Positions 48,439 through 57,788 of a stretch of DNA of 64,000 nucleotides are shown one piece after another. Position 1 is the stretch's first letter. Each line of letters opens with the position of its first letter. Under the pieces are notes generated by a model, which saw nothing but the letters and a program-made list of their open reading frames with translations, did not search any database and was not told the DNA's origin. The DNA comes from Bin80 sp026708685 (GTDB taxonomy: Bacteria > Bacteroidota > Rhodothermia > Rhodothermales > Bin80): assembly GCA_965200955.1 (NCBI GenBank), contig OZ241742.1, positions 124,001-188,000 of the forward strand. Direction: 5' to 3'. The position numbers and the translations under genes were made by a program.

Positions 48439-49871
48439 CTATGGACTACGTCACTTCCTACATCGGAAATCAAACCAAAGAACATAAAGAAACTGATCAC
48501 AGACATTCTCCAAGAAATTATATGAAAGGCACAAACAAAGGATAGAAACGCATGATTGAAGTGCACTGGTGTAGAATCTTTGTCCAACACATTTTGACCG
48601 CCCTATCAAGGATTTTACAGTAATGATAAAAATACATAATTCCAAAATTACTAATTCTCTTTTACTCAGGCAGGTGAAAATTATTCCCTCAATTCTAAAA
48701 CAGATGACGAGAATCTTTTCTTGAACCTATCCACATTTGATCCTTACCGATTATCTCATCAACACCTTAGTCGCTAAATCATCTACGTTCTCATTCGGAT
48801 CTCGCAAGTAGAATGATGATCTCAATCTCGGAATATTTCTAATTTTCAGATATAACGATGATGATCACCATCCTTGAGATTCTGATAAATCTGTGGGGCT
48901 TCCGTTTTTTAAGGATTTATACGTGATGCGGTTTTCAACTTTTCGTTATGCTATTGAATTAAGATTGTCTTTCACAAACTTCTTGTGCCCACCGTGATCC
49001 ATCTAACAGGAAGGTTTTACCATTATTTCACAAGATTCTTCAAAGATTTACTCTTACTTTTTTACCCATTGCAAAATCACATTGTACTAAAAACTGGAAC
49101 CAGTTGATAGTTTGCATGGAGGCGATCTATAATCTCTATGGCTTTTTTATCCATTTCGTTTGAGTTTCCCATTACAAATACATCCCAAGTTAGCACCAAT
49201 ATTGAACTAAATGTATCTTTGAGATCTTCAAAACATTTTTCTGAAAGCGATGTGTCAAGGTCTTCGGAGTCAATGGTCAAGTATTGACCGCATTCGGATT
49301 TTCTTACATCAAGTCTGATTGGTTCATTCCGTACGAGTTAATGCTTCTCCTTATAAGGAATTTCATGAACCGGAATTTGTGGTCAATCGGTCAAGTTATT
49401 GATGCCAAATGATTTAGTGGATCCCATTAAATGCCACAGGTTTCAAGATTCAGAGAGAATGTGTAGTATAGGTACTATTTCCTTGTTGATTGCTCAAGAA
49501 GTGTCCACTTGAAGAAATGCTCTTTCCCAAGTACACAGCACACATTCAACCATATCAAAATTTATTATGCGTAGAAAGGTCAAGGACTAAGAGTGGATCA
49601 GTTGCATGATGTATCATAGTTCACCAAGACGGTTGGCGAACAATCTGAAAGTATTCACCTTGATTCGTAATATGGTATCCATCAACTTGGGACAATCTTA
49701 TTTTCCTCGCTTGGATCAATCGAAGGTTTTATTCTCATAGAGTTGGGGTGGTCGTATTTTGTAGAAGCGGAAGATGAATCCTTGGATCGGTGCACAATAT
49801 CTTTGAGCCCAGTGAGCACAAATATATCTTCAAAGTTTTTAACTTTATCTCAATCCTAATTTTCAACAATC
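48439..49871. other. Decayed region without an intact gene
   Basis: About 1.4 kb. Apart from one protein-like minus-strand frame (49077-49337) nothing coding is convincing. It follows the ATPase pseudogene and may be the rest of the same decayed insertion. Confidence 0.45.
49077..49337 (-). pseudogene. Possible remnant of an unidentified gene
   Basis: About 86 codons open on the minus strand with ordinary protein composition (ECGQYLTIDSEDLDTSLSEK; DKKAIEIIDRLHANYQLVPV). No ATG or GTG opens the frame; only a TTG lies inside it. An in-frame stop lies upstream. No family recognised. Confidence 0.25.
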
Positions 49872-51578
49872 ATGCTGACTTCTCTGAAACGCCAGTTTGT
49901 GCTCATAAGTGTACTACTGCTTTTGGGTTGCTCCAATGAGCAATCTGCTACGCTTGCAATCATCAATGGTAAGATTGTGACGATGAATCCATCACAGCCC
50001 GAAGCAGAAGCATTAGCCGTCAGTGATAATACGATTCTTGCAGTTGGTTCTATGCAAGAGATTGAAACCTATATTGGTACCCAAACAAAAATCATTGATT
50101 TGGATGGAAAACTGGCGATCCCTGGTTTAATTGAAGGGCATGGACATTTCCTTTCCATTGGAGAAGCGAAAATGATCCTGGATCTTTCACAGACCCAAAG
50201 TTGGGAGTCCATTGTTGCGATGGTTGACTCCGCAGTGACCGTATCAGATCCGGGGGAGTGGATCACTGGGCGTGGCTGGCATCAGGAGAAATGGGATTCC
50301 ATCCCACCCAATACTGTTGAGGGCGTTCCCACGCACCATTCACTCAGCGCGGTATCTCCAGATAATCCAGTGTTTCTTCGTCATGCCAGTGGCCATGCCG
50401 CATTTGCAAATCAATCTGCCATGAATGCCGCTGGAATTAGCCCCGAAACTCCAAACCCTCCCGGTGGAGAACTCATCCGTGATCTTCGTGGAGAACTGAC
50501 TGGATTGCTAAGAGAAACTGCAGAGAGCTATGTGGAAGCTGCATTGGAAAAATCACGCGAGAGCATGAGTGAGGAGGAATTAGATCAAGAGCGTCGTATG
50601 ATGGCTCATCTGGCAGCTCAGGAGGCCCTGTCACATGGAATCACTTCTTTCCATGATGCAGGTGTAGGATTTTCAACCGTAGACTTCTATAAACAACTTG
50701 CCGTTGAGGGCAATCTCCCCGTTCGGTTATATGTGATGGTTCGTGAAAATAGCACTTCCCTATCTGAAAAATTGGCATCCTATCGATTCATAGGTTTTGG
50801 AGATCATCACCTTACCGTTCGTAGCATCAAACGTTCTATTGATGGTGCCTTGGGTTCGCATGGTGCATGGCTTCTTGAACCATATACAGACATGCCCTCA
50901 TCCAGAGGATTAGAAACCGTATCGGTAGAGGAAATCAAAGCCACCGCAGAAATTGCTAAATCGCTTGATTTTCAATTCAACATACATGCCATCGGAGATC
51001 AAGCCAACCGTGCTGTTCTTGATATCTACGAATCCTTTTATAGCCAAACCGATCAGGATTTACGTTGGAGGATTGAGCACGCACAGCATCTCCACCCCGA
51101 TGATCTTCCAAGATTCGGCAGTCTGGGCGTTATCGCGTCCATACAGGGAATCCATGCCACTAGTGATGCACCGTGGGTCTACCGTCGATTAGGTCAGGAA
51201 CGAGCCCAGTCAGGTGCCTACAGGTGGCAAACACTTTGGCAAACGGGTGCATTGGTCAACAACGGCACAGATGCACCAGTGGAATCCATTGACCCGATTG
51301 CTAATTTTCATGCGACGGTCACACGAATGTTGGCCGACAGTTCCCTTTTTTATCCTGAAGAACGTTTGTCACGACTGCAGGCACTGCAGTCCTATACGAT
51401 CAATAATGCCTATGCAGCCTTTGAGGAAGACATCAAAGGTTCACTTGAAACTGGAAAACTGGCAGATATTACCGTCCTCTCCAAAGATATTTTTACCATT
51501 GATGAAGACGAAATTACCAGTACAGAGATCCTCTATACCATCGTCGGAGGCAATGTCCTGTATCAGAAAGAACACTAA
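49872..51578 (+). CDS. Lipoprotein amidohydrolase (YtcJ-like, COG1574)
   Basis: 568 aa. The N-terminus has a lipobox (VLLLLGC), so it is probably lipid-anchored after Sec export. The amidohydrolase pattern includes LAIINGKIVTMNP, GLIEGHGHF (metal His pair), HAIGDQANRAVLDIY, RIEHAQHLHPDD and NNGTDAPVESIDP, ending with the DITVLSKDIFTI composite-domain strand. The family hydrolyses amide-like bonds; the substrate is unknown. Its stop overlaps the stop of the convergent TMEM220-like gene by 4 bases. Confidence 0.9.
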   Translation: MLTSLKRQFVLISVLLLLGCSNEQSATLAIINGKIVTMNPSQPEAEALAVSDNTILAVGSMQEIETYIGTQTKIIDLDGKLAIPGLIEGHGHFLSIGEAKMILDLSQTQSWESIVAMVDSAVTVSDPGEWITGRGWHQEKWDSIPPNTVEGVPTHHSLSAVSPDNPVFLRHASGHAAFANQSAMNAAGISPETPNPPGGELIRDLRGELTGLLRETAESYVEAALEKSRESMSEEELDQERRMMAHLAAQEALSHGITSFHDAGVGFSTVDFYKQLAVEGNLPVRLYVMVRENSTSLSEKLASYRFIGFGDHHLTVRSIKRSIDGALGSHGAWLLEPYTDMPSSRGLETVSVEEIKATAEIAKSLDFQFNIHAIGDQANRAVLDIYESFYSQTDQDLRWRIEHAQHLHPDDLPRFGSLGVIASIQGIHATSDAPWVYRRLGQERAQSGAYRWQTLWQTGALVNNGTDAPVESIDPIANFHATVTRMLADSSLFYPEERLSRLQALQSYTINNAYAAFEEDIKGSLETGKLADITVLSKDIFTIDEDEITSTEILYTIVGGNVLYQKEH

Positions 51579-51913
51579 ATCCTTATGATTCTGGATGCGA
51601 TGGTCAGGTATCCCAAATAGACAGCTACCATGAGAGATCCCATCATTTCGCGGCCCGCTTCATCCTCAAAATAATGGAGTCCCTGGCTGATCACAATCCA
51701 CACATAATAGAAGCTGAACACAAATGCTACGCTTGAAAGGATCGCAATGATATACCACGGCAACCTGTAAAATAGTGATGCAAAGCCCAAGATGGAAGTC
51801 AGTCCATAGACCACAACCCAAAGAAAAGCATCTGGATCATTGAACTGCCAATATGCAAATACCAAGAACAGGAATGCACTCAAAAAAGTGATGCCTTTCA
51901 GTAGGATATTCAT
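51575..51913 (-). CDS. TMEM220-like small integral membrane protein
   Basis: 112 aa with four hydrophobic segments. It contains the AYWQFNDPDAFLWVVVYGL motif, which matches the 'QxNDPDxxxWxxxY' signature I associate with the transmembrane 220 family. Function is unknown. It lies 15 bases downstream of the TonB receptor and may be co-transcribed. Confidence 0.8.
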   Translation of the reverse strand: MNILLKGITFLSAFLFLVFAYWQFNDPDAFLWVVVYGLTSILGFASLFYRLPWYIIAILSSVAFVFSFYYVWIVISQGLHYFEDEAGREMMGSLMVAVYLGYLTIASRIIRI

Positions 51914-51928
51914 GAGACTTGGCTCCGA

Positions 51929-54010
51929 TTACCAGTTCATCCGAAGTCCAGCGAGTAAGGATCGCCCTGCTGCTGGATAAAGGAAAAGCGTGTCTGACCC
52001 GCCGGGATCAAAAAATCCCGTTGTACTGAAGAGATTATTCATCAAGTTAAGCGTCTCAAGTTCTACCGTTACCCATCCCAACGAATAGGTCAACTTGAAG
52101 TCTACTGAAGAAAAATTATCCAATCTTTCAGTATTTGCATCATCAAGCCAGATTCTGCGTGTACTCCGAACCGTTGTCATCGCACGAACTCGGTCAAGAA
52201 GTGGTACACTGATCGCAGCTGATACATAATCCTGCGGAATCGTTCTGATGAACTTTCCTTTGTGCTCACCTGCACGGTAGGTCACATGCTGAAGCGTATA
52301 ATTGAATCTTAAGGACGCAAGACCTATCCGTTCAAGTTGTACTCCCAATTCAACTCCACGGTGGCGACTGCTGGCAATATTTTCGTATTGGAAGGTTTCA
52401 AATTGAAAATCAAGCTCATCCTCCATATCCATGTGATAGAGACTGAGCGTAAGGTCACCCGTAAGTTTTTCGGGAATGAGTACAGCTCGGTGATACACTC
52501 CAGTTTCAATACTGATGCCCCGCTGAGGTTTTAGATTTGAATTTGAAATCGATATCCCAGGCATTGCAATTGGGATTAGCCTTTGTCCAAAGAGTTGATC
52601 CATGGTTGCCGTCTTAAACGATTGAGCAACATTCGCATACCAATTTCCTATATGGTCTGCACTTGAAATGTACCGCACATTCAACCCGAATTTAGGGCTG
52701 AGTGCAGTGTGCACTGGATCCAATTTGGAACCCCCTTCGGGAGTATAGGAATCTGCAATCCGGTCATAACGAAGGCCTGCCGAGAGTTTAAGCTGAGACA
52801 ATAGCTCTACGTCATACTGCAAAAATGCAGCGTACGATTGTCGGGAACCTGATCCACGAGTAGAAAGATCACCTATCGAACCATCAAAACCGTTAAATAC
52901 CTCGGCAGGACCTGTCACCATATCATACCATGCTACATCTAATTCCCCATTCTGAAGATCTCCTCCCACAGTAAGATGATCATTCGCTATAAGATCTTGA
53001 GAAACCCATTGCACGCTGACAAATGAGCGGGAAGCATCAAACTGTCTCCATTTCACATCTGCAAATTCAGCACTCAGCGGCAGTGTGCGTGCCCCTTTCA
53101 ATCCACGCTCATTCAGGATCACCGATGCGAGTAATTCAGAACTTTGACTCAGGTTGAATATCCCTCGCAATGCCAGTCTTCGTGTATCTTCATCATTGTT
53201 GTCGTATTGAAAAAAAGGAGACTCCTGTACTCGGTCCTGTGCAATCTGCTGACTGGTGAGAGGCCCGGGTACATCATACTTTCGGGAATGTAAAGATGCT
53301 GAGAACCTCAGATTGAGTCGCTCAGAGTTCAGTAGATCAATTTCCATACCCAAGCCAGCGAGTGTTCGGTTGGCATGTTCACGGTAGCCATCAGTTGACT
53401 CATAGTTTCCATAGGATGAAATTCTTCTACTTCCCAACGAAAAATAGGAAGATCCACTTGCTTTCAATGTTCCATGGGAACCTCCAGCAATAGACAATTG
53501 ATAGCTTGAAGGAGCGTCGGATGCAGTGATGATGTTGATGACTCCGCCAATGGCAGCATCTCCATAGAGCGACGATGCCCCACCACGAAGTACCTCAACC
53601 GACTCAATAGCGGCGAGTGGAATTTGATCCCAGTTGACCAGTCCAGTTTCAAGTGCATTCACTGGCTGATTGTCCACCATAAGTAATACATATTCAGCCT
53701 CTCCACCGCCATAAAATCCGCGGATGATTGGCTGCACATCATATCCAATACCATCTAATTGAAGCAGGGTAAAACCTGGCACTTGCCGAAGGATTCCTCC
53801 GAGCGTTTGAACTCCGGCCAATTGCTGGATATCATTTCGTTTTAGAACACTGATTGCACCCGTAGATTGTGATCGTATAGATTTATATCGATCGGCGGTC
53901 ACGATGACATCGTCCATTTCAACGAGTCTTAGCGTATCTACATCCTGAGCGGATGTAGATGTAGACACTGAGTAAGTCAACAAGAATAGCAACAACACTC
54001 GTAATAACAT
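51929..54010 (-). CDS. TonB-dependent outer-membrane receptor
   Basis: 693 aa from ATG 54010, chosen because the signal peptide LLRVLLLFLLTYSVSTSTSAQ starts there; the frame is open 25 codons further upstream. A TonB-box-like stretch (DDVIVTAD) is followed by the plug domain: GGILRQVPGFTLL, IIRGFYGGGEAEYVLLMVDN, VEVLRGGASSLYGDAAIGGV. The barrel fills the rest, ending FLYPAAGRSLLAGLRMNW. It imports a large ligand using TonB energy. The absence of an SusD partner argues against a glycan locus, and no ligand is indicated by the neighbours. No carboxypeptidase-like N-terminal domain. Confidence 0.93.
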   Translation of the reverse strand: MLLRVLLLFLLTYSVSTSTSAQDVDTLRLVEMDDVIVTADRYKSIRSQSTGAISVLKRNDIQQLAGVQTLGGILRQVPGFTLLQLDGIGYDVQPIIRGFYGGGEAEYVLLMVDNQPVNALETGLVNWDQIPLAAIESVEVLRGGASSLYGDAAIGGVINIITASDAPSSYQLSIAGGSHGTLKASGSSYFSLGSRRISSYGNYESTDGYREHANRTLAGLGMEIDLLNSERLNLRFSASLHSRKYDVPGPLTSQQIAQDRVQESPFFQYDNNDEDTRRLALRGIFNLSQSSELLASVILNERGLKGARTLPLSAEFADVKWRQFDASRSFVSVQWVSQDLIANDHLTVGGDLQNGELDVAWYDMVTGPAEVFNGFDGSIGDLSTRGSGSRQSYAAFLQYDVELLSQLKLSAGLRYDRIADSYTPEGGSKLDPVHTALSPKFGLNVRYISSADHIGNWYANVAQSFKTATMDQLFGQRLIPIAMPGISISNSNLKPQRGISIETGVYHRAVLIPEKLTGDLTLSLYHMDMEDELDFQFETFQYENIASSRHRGVELGVQLERIGLASLRFNYTLQHVTYRAGEHKGKFIRTIPQDYVSAAISVPLLDRVRAMTTVRSTRRIWLDDANTERLDNFSSVDFKLTYSLGWVTVELETLNLMNNLFSTTGFFDPGGSDTLFLYPAAGRSLLAGLRMNW

Positions 54011-54494
54011 CTTTTTAATATAATGGATAGGTATTGGTTGAATGATGAAAAAGTAGTTGACACTAAACATCAAAACTTCCTCCACATCTATGAATAAAGG
54101 ACTCAGCTACCTTCAAGCCATTAAAGCGAACATCCTTGAAGGTTTTGAAAAATTTCAATCGTAGACTTGTACTGTTTAACACCGCCAATTATCCAGACCC
54201 TGAATGAACCATGACAGTGGTACTTAATCGTTTTTTCTGATATTCTATTAAGGATCAATAGAGACAGATGCCTCCATCATAGCTGGATGAATGAGGAAAT
54301 GGTCCTAAATTAATCCATGGATTACTTGAGATCTTCACTGACTAACTTGATTGATAACTCTTAAGAGAATCATTTTTTAAGAATATTTGCACATCTCATT
54401 TATGATGAATGTACGTCTACAAAACGATTTTGGTAAGTAAAGCGGGTGTAAAAAGGTACCATATGACTTCCGCAGTATAGCAAATAATCGATTC
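54011..54494. other. Spacer between the TonB receptor and the OLD gene
   Basis: 484 bases, holding the receptor's promoter region and the end of the OLD transcript. It contains a 9-bp inverted repeat, accttcaag (54109-54117) and cttgaaggt (54135-54143), about 100 bases upstream of the receptor. A cobalamin riboswitch was looked for and not seen. Confidence 0.4.
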
Positions 54495-56099
54495 CTACAA
54501 CATTGAAAAATGTTCAGCAATCTGATCCAATTTTTCAATGACTTCTGGATGAATTTCCTGTTTCTCCATCTCAGCCGCGATTTGATAAAAGTCTCGTTCA
54601 TCGATATTCAAAAATGCAGAATTGAAGAATTGAGATAGTAGGCTTTTTGCTTTGATTTGCTGATAATAATTAGATGTATCAAGCATGTTATCGTATACTA
54701 CTGGGGGTAACTGATCACGAATGAATAATGTTACTTTCTGGGCAGACTGTACTCCATGGTTCTTTTCTACAAATCGAGTGATTGCATCAGGATGGATCAG
54801 ATAACTCTCTATCTCATACCTTTCCCAGTACATGCGTATCATCCCCTTAGGGAGTTTAGGCATCGTACTGCGATCTTTTCCATTGCTATCACACAACTCC
54901 ACTCCTCTAAAATCAGGCACAAGTCCTTTAAGAGCAACAAAATGTCGAGTAGCGGACCATTCATTCCGAGCAGTTTCCCATGTAAATGGACACTCAAGAA
55001 ATGGTAATAGAGGGTGCTCCAAAATACGTGCCCATTCCTTCAAAATGAGAATATCTGTGGATCCTTCAATATATAATATTTTTGCTTCTGTCTGTGCATT
55101 ACAGATATCTACATTTTCGAGGTATAATGTATCTGATACTTTTCGTTTATCCGTGATCGTATACATTTCACTTCCCAATACACGGAGATCATCTCTTTGA
55201 ACCGTGTTGATGAGCCGTTCAGAATGCGTAGCAATAATAAGTTGAGTTTGATTTTGACGAACACGCTTTAATAAATGCTGATAAATCTTATTCTGCAATA
55301 GAACATGCAGATGTGCATCTGGCTCGTCAATGAGTACAACTGAATTCTGTTCGTAAAGTAAAGTTGCATAAACCATTAAAATTTGTAAAAAGCCAGCTGC
55401 CGCACTACTCAATTCATAAAAAGTATCACTCATTGAATGACGATAACGTACATATACCTCAGCAGCTCCACTGGGAGGGTCCAACTCAAATCCAAAAAAT
55501 GACCGAACGATAGATCTCAACTCATTCCATTTATCCGAATCCTGGCTGATATGTAATAGCATATTCCGAAGGATGCTACCTCCTTGTCGGCGTGCCAACC
55601 GGGCTGTAATCACTATTCTATCATAAAGTGGCTCCCTTAAATCCAACCCCGTAAATGGAGGAATATATGTGGAATGGATCGGTTGTTTGACGTATTTGTC
55701 TATATCACTTTCTTTCACCTCTTGGACTGGACGAATATCGGCTAACTCCCGCTCATGATAGATTATTTCAAAGCCGATTTTCCATGACTTTGTGTGTAAC
55801 CATATGGATGAAGGATAACGAACATTTTTACTGTGCCACAGATGATCAAAATCTATCAATGGCACCGATTGAAACTCTAAGACATTCAAACGAATACTCG
55901 GATAATTGCCATCTTCTTCCCGAGCGAGATCTGGAAAATTTTTTGACCAATGAGATGCAAATTCTATCCAACATGCGATAGCTTGAAGAAGTGTTGTTTT
56001 ACCAGAGTTATTCTGACCAACAATGACAACGTGATCAGGAAGATCAAACTCCAAATGCTCAAACTTCTTGAAGTGGTTGATAATCACTTTTTTGATCAT
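54495..56099 (-). CDS. OLD-family ATPase with TOPRIM nuclease domain
   Basis: 534 aa from ATG 56099; the frame extends 15 codons upstream to a GTG that is less plausible. Walker A GQNNSGKT (28-35), ABC-type segment LSSAAAGFLQ (230-239), Walker B LIDEPDAH (256-263) and H-loop THSE (291-294). The TOPRIM domain starts at ILYIEGSTDILIL (Glu345) and continues through LCDSNGKDRS. OLD/GajA-type proteins bind and cut DNA and often act in phage defence. It lies 295 bases downstream of a ubiquitin-like operon on the same strand, so it may be part of it or an independent defence gene. A short hairpin lies just upstream of the start. Confidence 0.88.
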   Translation of the reverse strand: MIKKVIINHFKKFEHLEFDLPDHVVIVGQNNSGKTTLLQAIACWIEFASHWSKNFPDLAREEDGNYPSIRLNVLEFQSVPLIDFDHLWHSKNVRYPSSIWLHTKSWKIGFEIIYHERELADIRPVQEVKESDIDKYVKQPIHSTYIPPFTGLDLREPLYDRIVITARLARRQGGSILRNMLLHISQDSDKWNELRSIVRSFFGFELDPPSGAAEVYVRYRHSMSDTFYELSSAAAGFLQILMVYATLLYEQNSVVLIDEPDAHLHVLLQNKIYQHLLKRVRQNQTQLIIATHSERLINTVQRDDLRVLGSEMYTITDKRKVSDTLYLENVDICNAQTEAKILYIEGSTDILILKEWARILEHPLLPFLECPFTWETARNEWSATRHFVALKGLVPDFRGVELCDSNGKDRSTMPKLPKGMIRMYWERYEIESYLIHPDAITRFVEKNHGVQSAQKVTLFIRDQLPPVVYDNMLDTSNYYQQIKAKSLLSQFFNSAFLNIDERDFYQIAAEMEKQEIHPEVIEKLDQIAEHFSML

Positions 56100-56393
56100 C
56101 CTGTAACGATAGTCATTTATTATTGATGTACTACAGCATCGCACCTCAACTGTGCGATTAATTCATGCAGGCAAATGTTGTAGAGACAACAGAATATTTA
56201 CCCTGAAACCGTAACTGCTCATGCCAGCCTCTATATACCAGCTATCTGCAGTTGTTCTACATGAATCAACGCTGTCATTTGAAAATTGTTCAATACAATA
56301 ACCATACACGTTTGAAGAAAATGAGCACTTCATAATGAGGTTTGATTGATAGTATCCTTCTTATTCCGCATAGATCATTAGGGATGCTCCCCC
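56100..56393. other. Spacer between OLD and JAB-E1 genes
   Basis: 294 AT-rich bases. Contains a hairpin at 56138-56158. The size allows a separate promoter for the OLD gene. Confidence 0.4.
56138..56158 (-). promoter_or_regulatory. 7-bp inverted repeat upstream of the OLD gene
   Basis: atcgcac and gtgcgat pair around a 7-base loop, ending 39 bases upstream of ATG 56099. It could be an operator or a leader hairpin. No T-tract follows on the minus strand. Confidence 0.3.
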
Positions 56394-57788
56394 TTAATTG
56401 CCATAGCGAGTATTATTATTAACAAGTAAACTTTTATCTCCTGATCCCATGTAACGTTCAAGTAATGGGTGAGGGCCTTGTTCATCCATTGTATTTTCGT
56501 AGCATCCATGCACCAACCGAAATCTCTGCGTAGAAAATTGACCATTAGAATCTATTCTGAAATGGTGAACTCGGGCCATAAAATCATTAAATGTCATGCA
56601 TGCAGCTTGCATATTCAAGGAGATCACAGCTGGCTGTTGCTCTCCCACACTGGTCAAGTATCCATTCTCAAGTTGTTGATCATAATACTCAGGATCTAAT
56701 CGCTTCCAGTTTTCGGCGGTAACTTGAGACATAGTATATGCTCCACGAGATAATAAGCTTCCACCTTCAGGATAAGTATAGTGTGTAACTGCATCAGCGA
56801 CTGTAATGCACCCATTGCCATCAGCCTCTAAATGCACTCCTGTATCAAAATAAGGAATCAGGTATGCACTCGCTATACAATCTAAATGATAACGACCAAA
56901 TGCCGTGTCCACACATCCAAAAATCACATCGCAGTCAATTAAGGCATCTTTAACATCTGGGCAGTCGGTCAATCCACAATAGGTATCAACCTTTGTCCCC
57001 GTGCCAATATTTTTAATAGCCCGTGCAATTGAAGAAACCTTAGATCGTTGACTTTTGGCATCATCTACGGTGCTGTTGATAATTCGATTTAAATTTTTCT
57101 CCTCTATGAGATCGTCATCAACGATCACTAATTCGCCGACACAATTACGAACGAGGAGTTCAATCAGGATACTACCAGTGCCTGAACAACCAATCACCCC
57201 CACCCGTAGTGACTGCAATAGATTCAATGTCCCCTGACCAAAAATCTGGGAGAGATGATCTCTGTACTCCGCCTGTTGATGATCTTGGTTTAGTTTCCAG
57301 ATGCAAATATTTTCTCCAACCACAGATACAGCTGGCATTTGATTAAATGTTCCTTGCACATCTACTGTACGTGCTGTAATACGGCCATCTGGTAAAGCAA
57401 TTGCTGACCCATTCAAGCGTCCATCATCAAACCAATTACATATTGATGAAAATAACCTTTGATCATTATGATCGTCAACCTCTGAAAACTCAGTACAACC
57501 ACTTGGATGGGAGTGAATGATGATAATGGACTGACCATTTTGATCTATCTCGCTGATCCTTTGAGGAGTGAAGAAGTCTTCCACTGGCCACGAGATGAAA
57601 TCTTGTTTTCTGTCTGAGAGAGATCCTGATGGGTAAATGATGTCAGAGACGATCAGACGTTGGTATAGCTTGCCTGAGCCCTGATTGCATAACAAAATTG
57701 CTACCGCTTCCAGATTATCCCCTGGAAAAAGATGAGATATGATAGCGGTGTACTTGCTATCATTCATACTTAGTATAGCCCTCTTCAT
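56394..57788 (-). CDS. JAB peptidase-E1 (ThiF) fusion of a bacterial ubiquitin-like system
   Basis: 464 aa. The N-terminal JAB/JAMM metalloprotease domain has Glu27, then HSHPSGCTEFSEVD with His92, His94 and Asp105 as zinc ligands. JAMM enzymes trim or remove ubiquitin-like proteins. The second half is an E1/ThiF fold: nucleotide loop GCSGTG (200-205), VDDDLIEEKNLNR (223-235), then DCDVIFGCVDTAFGRYHLD. E1 enzymes adenylate the C-terminus of a ubiquitin-like protein. The second Ser-containing loop differs from the usual GxGGxG but keeps the shape. The start overlaps the stop of the multi-ubiquitin/E2 gene by 4 bases (ATGA), so the two are coupled. Confidence 0.9.
   Translation of the reverse strand: MKRAILSMNDSKYTAIISHLFPGDNLEAVAILLCNQGSGKLYQRLIVSDIIYPSGSLSDRKQDFISWPVEDFFTPQRISEIDQNGQSIIIIHSHPSGCTEFSEVDDHNDQRLFSSICNWFDDGRLNGSAIALPDGRITARTVDVQGTFNQMPAVSVVGENICIWKLNQDHQQAEYRDHLSQIFGQGTLNLLQSLRVGVIGCSGTGSILIELLVRNCVGELVIVDDDLIEEKNLNRIINSTVDDAKSQRSKVSSIARAIKNIGTGTKVDTYCGLTDCPDVKDALIDCDVIFGCVDTAFGRYHLDCIASAYLIPYFDTGVHLEADGNGCITVADAVTHYTYPEGGSLLSRGAYTMSQVTAENWKRLDPEYYDQQLENGYLTSVGEQQPAVISLNMQAACMTFNDFMARVHHFRIDSNGQFSTQRFRLVHGCYENTMDEQGPHPLLERYMGSGDKSLLVNNNTRYGN

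Noticed and set aside
54011..54494. Cobalamin riboswitch upstream of the TonB receptor.
   Set aside because: Only a loose accactg-like word was found; the conserved B12 box and supporting stems were not seen.
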